Shown: positions 1 to 4,364 of the stretch, one piece after another
How positions within the stretch are numbered: position 1 is the stretch's first letter
How the letters are laid out: each line of letters begins with the position of its first letter
Assembly: GCA_016929175.1 (NCBI GenBank)
Contig: JAFGJI010000001.1
Span: forward strand, 1 to 12,020
Source of the DNA: Thermoplasmatota archaeon
GTDB lineage: Archaea > Thermoplasmatota > Penumbrarchaeia > Penumbrarchaeales > Penumbrarchaeaceae
Direction: 5' to 3'
DNA length: 12,020 nucleotides
Program-made: the position numbers and the translations under genes
The notes under the pieces: model-generated
What the model saw: the letters and a program-made list of their open reading frames with translations, nothing else
Told to the model about the DNA's origin: nothing
Databases searched by the model: none

Positions 1-390
1 GGCATCCTTGCCCATGTAGCCGTTCACGGTTATGGAGTCGGTCCCGAGCCTCTCGAAGGCCGCTTTTGCATAAGCTCTCGACGTATTGCCGATATCCCCT
101 TTCTTTGCATCCAGGATGACGAGAGCATCAGGATACTCCCTGTTGATGTAGGACACGGTCCTTTCAAGGGCTTTTACCCCTTCCGCCCCCTGGACCTCGT
201 AGAATGCCTGGTTCAACTTGTAAGCGGCGGCCAGGTCCGCCGTGGCATCTATCAGCTCCCTGTTCCTCTCGAACTGGGGAAGCTCGCCTTCCCTCATCGA
301 CGGGGGGAACTTCTCCATGTCGGTGTCCAGCCCCACACAGAGAACGGTCCTTCTCTCGATGGAGCTCAGAAGTTTCTCACTCCAGCGCAT
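1..390 (-). CDS. pyrF: Orotidine-5'-phosphate decarboxylase, type 2 (5' part, 3' end outside the window)
   Basis: Catalyses the last step of UMP synthesis, decarboxylation of OMP, in the cytoplasm. The 130 visible codons start at an ATG (388-390) and run in frame off the left edge. Seen: GLDTD at residues 20-24, KLNQAFYE at 58-65, and DAKKGDIGNT at 94-103, which carries the Asp-x-Lys-x-x-Asp catalytic set (D94, K96, D99). VNGYMGKDA near the cut corresponds to the following barrel strand. The GLDTD and DAKxGDIGNT wording and the insertion between them match the longer type-2 (sub2) family, about 270 residues, rather than the short archaeal type-1 enzyme. A TATA-like stretch lies about 25 bp before the ATG, so the transcript is probably leaderless. 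It is divergent from RNase HII. Family assignment is firm; the C-terminal half cannot be checked. Confidence 0.92.
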   Translation of the reverse strand, partial: MRWSEKLLSSIERRTVLCVGLDTDMEKFPPSMREGELPQFERNRELIDATADLAAAYKLNQAFYEVQGAEGVKALERTVSYINREYPDALVILDAKKGDIGNTSRAYAKAAFERLGTDSITVNGYMGKDA

Positions 391-410
391 CGTATTTGGA
401 TCGTATAATG

Positions 411-420
411 ATTATTATTA
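411..420 (-). promoter_or_regulatory. Probable TATA box for pyrF
   Basis: The 87 bp between the divergent pyrF and rnhB starts is AT-rich here. On the minus strand it reads TAATAATAAT, about 25 bp before the pyrF ATG, the usual spacing of an archaeal TATA box from a start site that coincides with the start codon. No Shine-Dalgarno sequence is visible before the ATG, which fits a leaderless mRNA. The exact box is uncertain within the AT-rich run (404-420). Confidence 0.45.
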
Positions 421-444
421 CTTTGGGGATGGGGTTGCCTGGAG

Positions 445-453
445 AAATAATAT
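445..453 (+). promoter_or_regulatory. Probable TATA box for rnhB
   Basis: AAATAATAT is centred 28-29 bp before the rnhB ATG at 478. There is no Shine-Dalgarno motif in the intervening bases, so a leaderless or nearly leaderless transcript is likely. Confidence 0.5.
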
Positions 454-477
454 CATCCAACAGGACATTTCCCCGTC

Positions 478-1206
478 ATGTTCCTCGGGGTCGATGAAGC
501 CGGGAGGGGGCCTGTCCTCGGTCCGCTGGTTATAGGCGGACTTGTGAGCAGCGACCAGGAGAGCCTCAGGGAACTCGGGGTGAAGGACTCGAAAGAGCTG
601 TCGCCGGACCGCAGGGAGGCTTTATACAGGGAACTCGAAGGGGCATACTCTCACTGCATCATGTCTGTACCCGCTTCAACAATAGACCTCTGCAGATCGG
701 AAATGACACTGAACGAACTGGAGGTGCTTTGTTTCTCGTCGGTCATCATCTCCATCCTTACTGGCCGACCCTTCAGGCACCCGTCGATCCCGGGAGATGT
801 CGAAGCGAGGTTGAAGGGGACCGGAGCGGGGGCCGACCGAATAATCATGGATGCTGCAGATGTGAACGAGGAGCGGTTCGGGAACAGGGTGTCCGCCGAG
901 ATCTCGAGGTTCGCCATGACGAAGGGAGTGGTCATCATTTCAAGACACAAGGCCGACAGGGAACATCCGGTCGTCGGGGCTGCCTCGATCCTGGCCAAGG
1001 TGGTCAGGGACAGGACCCTCAGGGATATATCCAAAGAGACGGGGGTGGATGTCGGTAGCGGATACCCGGGCGATCCCATCACAAGGGAATTCCTCGCTGA
1101 CCATTACAGGAGGAACGCCTGCCTTCCTCCCTTCGCCAGGGCATCCTGGGATACTTGCAGGAAGCTGACCGCAGATATTGCACAGAGGACCCTTTTCGAT
1201 TACTGA
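478..1206 (+). CDS. rnhB: Ribonuclease HII
   Basis: Endonuclease that cuts the RNA strand of RNA-DNA hybrids, removing primers and misincorporated ribonucleotides. At 242 residues it is a little longer than typical archaeal enzymes (about 205-230). Seen: DEAGRG at residues 6-11 supplying D6 and E7, KDSK at 37-40, MDAADVN with D125, HKAD with D160, then HPVVGAASILAKVVRDR (163-179) and GSGYPGDP (193-200). By alignment with characterised archaeal RNase HII, D6, E7, D125 and D160 are the four metal-binding acids, so the active site is intact. The basic and aromatic tail (PPFARASWDT) is the usual hybrid-contacting C terminus. The ATG sits just after a TATA-like box. The 3' end overlaps the convergent gene downstream by 7 bp. 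Confidence 0.96.
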   Translation: MFLGVDEAGRGPVLGPLVIGGLVSSDQESLRELGVKDSKELSPDRREALYRELEGAYSHCIMSVPASTIDLCRSEMTLNELEVLCFSSVIISILTGRPFRHPSIPGDVEARLKGTGAGADRIIMDAADVNEERFGNRVSAEISRFAMTKGVVIISRHKADREHPVVGAASILAKVVRDRTLRDISKETGVDVGSGYPGDPITREFLADHYRRNACLPPFARASWDTCRKLTADIAQRTLFDY

Positions 1207-1613
1207 TCGGTGTTTGCAATGATGACAGGTATAAGGTCCTTTGTCGGTGTCAGTTTCAGTACGAGACCCTCTTTGACCCCATATTTTTTTAAAAGCCTGT
1301 CGCGTTCCGGGCCATAAGATGCTATCACCCAGAGGTCCCCCCTTTTCGAGAGGAAGCGGGCAAGATTTTCTATCCTATCCATCCTGACCCCGCTCTCTTC
1401 CCAGCATATGATGATGTCGAAGCTGCTCCCCCCGGGGATCTCTCCCGGCTCGTCCACGATGCAGGTGTCCATGGGAAGGGTCTTCTCCATCCAATCCCTG
1501 AATTCCCGTGGTACACCCACGAATGCGACCCTCCTGCCAGTGTCCATGTTGACCTTTCGAAGGATGTCGACCCTTGAGGATAGGTAGAGTTCCTTCATCG
1601 TAAGGGGTAACAT
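1200..1613 (-). CDS. Small DUF3052-like protein of unknown function
   Basis: A 137-residue soluble alpha/beta protein. Seen: a basic N-terminal helix, then the beta-strand RRVAFVGVP with a P-x-x-F turn (about residues 27-38), an acidic segment, SFDIIICWEE (about 63-72), a helix with LARFLSKRG, LWVIASYG (about 94-101), and a C-terminal strand LIPVIIANT. This order, with a VGxP turn and a later strand ending in a glycine or proline, resembles DUF3052 proteins, which have a small Rossmann-like core and no known function; I hold this loosely. No signal or membrane segment. The start is unclear: ATG 1611-1613 has no Shine-Dalgarno site, and the inner ATG at 1596-1598 is an equal candidate. It lies 43 bp after rpl40e with no TATA box seen between, so co-transcription is possible. 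Its stop overlaps the end of rnhB tail-to-tail. Confidence 0.72.
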   Translation of the reverse strand: MLPLTMKELYLSSRVDILRKVNMDTGRRVAFVGVPREFRDWMEKTLPMDTCIVDEPGEIPGGSSFDIIICWEESGVRMDRIENLARFLSKRGDLWVIASYGPERDRLLKKYGVKEGLVLKLTPTKDLIPVIIANTDQ

Positions 1614-1624
1614 TCAGTAACATT

Positions 1625-1654
1625 GAAAAACTTGCCGTCGGAAAGGAAAAGAAG
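1625..1654 (-). terminator. Possible T-rich terminator after rpl40e
   Basis: On the minus strand the bases just after the rpl40e stop read as pyrimidine runs (CTTCTTTTCCTTTCC and then TTTTTC). Archaeal intrinsic terminators are T-rich tracts without a needed hairpin, so partial termination here is plausible. The next gene starts only about 12 bp beyond the tract, so read-through must be allowed if that gene lacks its own promoter. Confidence 0.35.
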
Positions 1655-1656
1655 CA

Positions 1657-1824
1657 TCATCCGCCCCGGGATTCCTTGGCCTTCATCCGAAGGCCTTTGT
1701 ATCCGCACTTGCGACACTGAGTGGCTTTCACGGCGTTCCTGGCATAGCATTTCATGCAGATCTTTCTGAGAAGCCTGCGCTTCTCGACTATTGCCCTTAT
1801 CTCTGGGTCCAAGCTCTTTGCCAT
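1657..1824 (-). CDS. rpl40e: 50S ribosomal protein L40e
   Basis: A 55-residue zinc-ribbon protein of the large ribosomal subunit in archaea and eukaryotes. Seen: KICMKCYARN followed by CRKCGYKGLR, giving the four-cysteine pattern C23-x2-C26-x10-C37-x2-C40 that binds one zinc, and a lysine/arginine-rich body and tail for rRNA contact. Length and sequence fit the family closely. The ATG at 1822-1824 is chosen over the in-frame ATG at 1828-1830 because GGTGAT lies 4 nt before it and would overlap the upstream alternative. A strong TATA box sits upstream. It may be co-transcribed with the DUF3052-like gene downstream. Confidence 0.95.
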   Translation of the reverse strand: MAKSLDPEIRAIVEKRRLLRKICMKCYARNAVKATQCRKCGYKGLRMKAKESRGG

Positions 1825-1828
1825 CAGC

Positions 1829-1834
1829 ATCACC
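1829..1834 (-). promoter_or_regulatory. Ribosome-binding site of rpl40e
   Basis: GGTGAT on the minus strand, 4 nt before the chosen ATG. It matches part of the complement of the 16S rRNA 3' end (GGAGGTGAT) and decides the start. The same GGTGAT-N4-ATG arrangement occurs at the XTP/dITP pyrophosphatase gene. Confidence 0.65.
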
Positions 1835-1858
1835 GGGTGTGGGGGCTAACCTATATCC

Positions 1859-1868
1859 ATATTTAAAT
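1859..1868 (-). promoter_or_regulatory. TATA box for rpl40e
   Basis: ATTTAAATAT on the minus strand is the cleanest match to the archaeal TATA consensus in the window. It predicts a transcription start near 1835-1840 and a short leader carrying the GGTGAT ribosome-binding site. Confidence 0.7.
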
Positions 1869-1888
1869 CTTGTTGGGGCGGCGCTTCT

Positions 1889-1916
1889 GGACCTGGTTGA
1901 GGTCCCATATTATGGG
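1889..1916. repeat. Paired inverted repeats between mptE and rpl40e
   Basis: Two inverted repeats share two bases. The first is GGACCT and AGGTCC around a 5-nt loop (1889-1905), able to form an RNA hairpin. The second is CCCATA-T-TATGGG (1904-1916), a perfect palindrome with one central base, too tight for a hairpin and more like a DNA-binding site. They lie after the mptE stop and about 20-57 bp upstream of the rpl40e TATA box, so they could serve mptE mRNA 3' end formation or rpl40e control. Confidence 0.4.
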
Positions 1917-1942
1917 CAGGCCAATGGACCAACCCGACCGTT

Positions 1943-2725
1943 TCAGAACCTCATCAGTTCCTCTCCACTGTATATCTTCACAGTTGGATTCGTGATGAGT
2001 CCAAGAAGTATGTTCGCCCATGCCAGCTTCTTCCACTTGAACTCGTTCTCCTCCGGGTCGAGGGACTCCGACCTGAGGCCCCCTTCGCCTATCTTGGGGG
2101 CCACCTCGTTGAAATTAAAACCAAGTAGTGTTATGGAGCGCGCTTTGAAATGCTGGGCAAGGAAGGCCGCTCTATCGCCATCGGTAAACCCGCCATAGTT
2201 CTCCAGCCCCCCTCCCGCGGCAGGGTCCACCTGGGTGGTCCCGTGCACGCTGCCGAACAACCTCGGGACCACTTTCTTCAGTACGTTGATGTTGTCACCA
2301 TGGGCATGCACGACCATCAGCGAACCTCTGGAAAGGCATTGCACCTGATCCTCGACCCCTCCGTCCAGGTCCGTAACGATGATCTGCGGAACGAGCGACC
2401 TTGCAAGGAGAGCCGAGGTCGCACCGTCAGCAGAAATCAGCACATCCTTCCCCGTCGATAGACCTGTCCAGGTTCCTCCGACCCTCTTCTCGCCTATCAG
2501 GCGGTCCAATTCCATTTCCAGGTCCGGTCCCGCCCCGAGAACATACACATCCCTGCCTTCGATCAACCGCTCCAGTTCCACAAGGACCTCCTCTTTGGGA
2601 TGGAGTCTTCCGTTCACCGCCAGAAGTTCGGAAAGGATGTTCGAGGCCATCATATCCGCGTCCCGGTCGAGGCCAAGGTCGCTCGCGATCTGTTCGTAGT
2701 ACGGGACCCAGTAAATGACCTCCAT
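1943..2725 (-). CDS. mptE: 6-hydroxymethyl-7,8-dihydropterin pyrophosphokinase, MptE type
   Basis: Transfers pyrophosphate from ATP to 6-hydroxymethyl-dihydropterin in the archaeal pterin cofactor pathway (tetrahydromethanopterin or folate-like). This is the archaeal DUF115-fold enzyme, unrelated to bacterial FolK. Seen in 260 residues: LGAGPDLE at 63-70, SADGATSALL at 98-107, TDLDGG at 118-123 (likely metal and nucleotide site), HAHGDN at 140-145, GTTQVDP at 162-168, FTDGDRA at 180-186 and LLGFNF at 200-205; these are the family's conserved blocks in the expected order. The start has GGGAGTGAT 3 nt before it. It lies 12 bp after the DUF373 gene and is almost certainly in its operon. It does not by itself show methanogenesis, since many non-methanogenic archaea keep it. 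Confidence 0.92.
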   Translation of the reverse strand: MEVIYWVPYYEQIASDLGLDRDADMMASNILSELLAVNGRLHPKEEVLVELERLIEGRDVYVLGAGPDLEMELDRLIGEKRVGGTWTGLSTGKDVLISADGATSALLARSLVPQIIVTDLDGGVEDQVQCLSRGSLMVVHAHGDNINVLKKVVPRLFGSVHGTTQVDPAAGGGLENYGGFTDGDRAAFLAQHFKARSITLLGFNFNEVAPKIGEGGLRSESLDPEENEFKWKKLAWANILLGLITNPTVKIYSGEELMRF

Positions 2726-2728
2726 AAG

Positions 2729-2737
2729 ATCACTCCC
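2729..2737 (-). promoter_or_regulatory. Ribosome-binding site of mptE
   Basis: GGGAGTGAT on the minus strand fills most of the 12-bp gap between the DUF373 stop and the mptE ATG, differing from the ideal GGAGGTGAT by little. It supports the ATG at 2723-2725 and internal translation of an operon mRNA. Confidence 0.6.
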
Positions 2738-3823
2738 TCAACGGAGCCAGCTGGTCCCCCCTCTACCCCTGCTCTTGGTCCGGTTGTAAGTATATACCAC
2801 ACCACCGAGGAGGAGGAGGAACACCCCGATGAACATGAATATGAGGTTCTCGGTTATGTTAAAACCACGTTCGAACCCTATGTAACCGACGAAATTAAAG
2901 GCAGTACTGGCGATGAAATAGATCGCTGCCAGGGACAACAGCATGACCCAGGTCGACCTTATGAACCTGTTGGTCCTGATATATGTGTCCAGAGAGCTTC
3001 CCAGGGTATAGGACAATGCAGCCATTATGATCCATATCCATGCGGAGTCAAGGAACTCGAAAATGAACCTGGGAACCTCCTCCTCCCCCCTGGCGTTGAG
3101 GAAACTCAGGACGAAACCCGTCAAGACCAGAACCAGCGTCAGGAACACGCCCATGAAGAGGAGATACCTCCGTGTACGCAGGGCATCCCGCATGTCATCG
3201 AACACCTTTGAGACCTGGTCCTCGATATTGAGGGCCTTCACCATGAGGAAGGTCGCAAGGGCAGTTATCATCAACCCTATGGAGATCTCCCACTTACCCA
3301 GTATCATGAGGATGCCCCACATGATCAGCATGAGGGCGATCGGTACGATTATCCTCTTTCCGATCTTCGGGTTCTTGAAAGCCGACATGATTATGTAATA
3401 GGTGGATTCCAGGTTCTGCTGCTGTTTCACGACAACGCGTGCGATATGCTCGATCTGGACCCTCTGCGAGATCAAAGGGAGTATTATCTCGTCCTCTGCC
3501 CCGTCAGAAACGAGCACCACGGTATCGGGGGTGAACTGTTCGATGACCCCGTAGAACTGCCTGATCAGGTTCGCATCGGACTGTATCCCCACCATCTTGT
3601 CACCGCAGATGGTCGCGATCTCCACTTCCCTTCCCATTTCCCTGTACTTCCTGTAGAGCTTCAGACCCATGAACATGACGTTCGCATCGGAATCTTCAGG
3701 GTCCTCGATGCCAAGGGCTATCAAGGCCTTCAGGTTGTTCTTTCTTCCAATAACGGGACTTGTCACCTTGCCTTTCTCTCCCAGGTCGTCGTCCCGGTCC
3801 ACGCAGAGTATTAGGGTTTTCAT
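2738..3823 (-). CDS. DUF373 family membrane protein
   Basis: A 361-residue archaeal protein of the DUF373 family (function unknown). The N-terminal cytoplasmic part, about 1-155, opens with the family signature CVDRDDDLGEKGKV (7-20) followed by SPVIGRKNN and GIEDPEDSDAN (38-48); VVLVSDGAEDE (102-112) is a second conserved acidic block. The C-terminal part shows six hydrophobic segments: about 158-176, 179-198, 220-243, 256-276, 291-314 and 325-347, ending in a basic tail. The acid clusters suggest metal or nucleotide binding, but that is inference. The ATG has a TATA box about 28 bp upstream and almost no leader. It is the first gene of a two-gene unit with mptE. Confidence 0.93.
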   Translation of the reverse strand: MKTLILCVDRDDDLGEKGKVTSPVIGRKNNLKALIALGIEDPEDSDANVMFMGLKLYRKYREMGREVEIATICGDKMVGIQSDANLIRQFYGVIEQFTPDTVVLVSDGAEDEIILPLISQRVQIEHIARVVVKQQQNLESTYYIIMSAFKNPKIGKRIIVPIALMLIMWGILMILGKWEISIGLMITALATFLMVKALNIEDQVSKVFDDMRDALRTRRYLLFMGVFLTLVLVLTGFVLSFLNARGEEEVPRFIFEFLDSAWIWIIMAALSYTLGSSLDTYIRTNRFIRSTWVMLLSLAAIYFIASTAFNFVGYIGFERGFNITENLIFMFIGVFLLLLGGVVYTYNRTKSRGRGGTSWLR

Positions 3824-3846
3824 CTACAAGCGGACTATGTCAGGAA

Positions 3847-3856
3847 ACATATTTAA
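3847..3856 (-). promoter_or_regulatory. TATA box for the DUF373-mptE operon
   Basis: On the minus strand GATTAAATATGT lies around these bases, about 24-34 bp before the DUF373 ATG at 3823. This places the start of transcription at or just before the start codon, and no Shine-Dalgarno site is seen, so the mRNA is probably leaderless for the first gene. Confidence 0.6.
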
Positions 3857-3975
3857 TCATATTCAACACAATATCATTTTTCTGTGGTATTTTCTTCTAC
3901 CAAAGTCGTTAGATATGTACATTTACCTCTCTTCATACCCCTTGGGATGCAAGGGACGCCCTCGGGATGTCCCCG

Positions 3976-3992
3976 ATAACCAGGTTATATTA
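3976..3992 (+). promoter_or_regulatory. Palindrome overlapping a TATA-like box
   Basis: ATAACC-A-GGTTAT (3976-3988) is a perfect inverted repeat with one central base, and its right arm runs into TTATATTA (3985-3992). The TATA-like box would place a plus-strand transcription start near 4011-4016, where there is an ATG (4013-4015) in the frame of the small gene. A palindrome over the TATA box is the classic position for an archaeal repressor site; this reading is inference from position. Confidence 0.4.
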
Positions 3993-4090
3993 TCCCGGCA
4001 GAATTGTATATCATGACGACCAGGAGCATCATAATATTCAGGGTCTATCAGATATCAACTCACAAGACACTAGGTTTTCACACGGGGGAT

Positions 4091-4097
4091 GAGGAGG
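4091..4097 (+). promoter_or_regulatory. Ribosome-binding site of the small helical protein
   Basis: GAGGAGG, 8 nt before ATG 4106. It is the best purine match to the 16S rRNA tail in this neighbourhood and is the reason for preferring the inner start. It would be chance inside a coding region if translation starts at 4013. Confidence 0.4.
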
Positions 4098-4105
4098 CCG
4101 TCGTG

Positions 4106-4324
4106 ATGTTCTGCAATCTGAAGTATGACATTCCCTTGGATGACCTAGCTCTTGAGAGGGTGCCGGTCCGACAGGTCACGAAATCCGAGGTCTTGTGCTT
4201 CGGTGAGGTACTTTCCCAGCTCCGCGCACACAAACAGAGGATCATGGAACTCGAAGAACAGGCGGAGGAGGTAGGCATGAAAGATGAGGTCGTCCAGTTC
4301 CTTCAAGAGGTCCCCATTCAATAG
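4106..4324 (+). CDS. Small helical protein, unknown
   Basis: A 72-residue reading frame that I do not recognise. After a short N-terminal part (MFCNLKYDIPLDDL) it is strongly helical and charged (about residues 30-68, including RIMELEEQAEEVGMKDEVV), suggesting a short coiled coil; there is no signal or membrane segment. Third codon positions are mostly G or C as in neighbouring genes, which argues for coding. The ATG at 4106 is chosen because GAGGAGG lies 8 nt before it. Alternatives in the same frame are ATG 4013, about 25 bp after a TATA-like box and therefore possibly leaderless (103 residues), and TTG 4004. It converges on the giant gene, with 40 bp between stops. It may be a DNA-binding-associated or regulatory small protein, but nothing shows this. 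Confidence 0.5.
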   Translation: MFCNLKYDIPLDDLALERVPVRQVTKSEVLCFGEVLSQLRAHKQRIMELEEQAEEVGMKDEVVQFLQEVPIQ

Positions 4325-4364
4325 CACTATTCTTCTCTTAAGGGTCGAAGGAACCTTGAACTGT

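Larger units (their letters stand above)
3824..4105. other. AT-rich spacer between divergent transcription units
   Basis: About 280 bp without a convincing gene. The part next to DUF373 (3841-3935) is clearly more AT-rich than the coding DNA around it and holds that operon's TATA box. Further right are repeated GGGATG words (3945-3970), a short GGGAC/GTCCC inverted repeat (3953-3973), and a 13-bp palindrome over a TATA-like box (3976-3992). I found no tRNA, no clear C/D-box guide RNA and no CRISPR-like repeats in it. The last 93 bp (4013-4105) are an open frame that could be an N-terminal extension of the small gene that follows. Confidence 0.5.

Noticed and set aside
405..415. ATAAT-G-ATTAT palindrome in the pyrF/rnhB promoter region
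   Set aside because: Built only of A and T around one G in an AT-rich run, so it is likely chance.
204..535. Two plus-strand frames of 97 codons over pyrF and its promoter
   Set aside because: They run antisense through pyrF and into rnhB in the wrong frame; serine- and proline-rich shadow translations.
651..1082. 143-codon minus-strand frame opposite rnhB
   Set aside because: It lies wholly within the intact RNase HII gene, whose motifs are all in the plus frame.
2600..3211. 203-codon plus-strand open frame opposite the DUF373 and mptE genes
   Set aside because: It spans two well-supported minus-strand genes and their junction; the translation is low-complexity and rich in E, P, Q and H as expected for an antisense frame.
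3945..3973. GGGATG repeats and the GGGAC/GTCCC inverted repeat as a structured RNA
   Set aside because: Stem of only 5 bp and no larger fold by eye; not enough for a riboswitch or guide RNA call.
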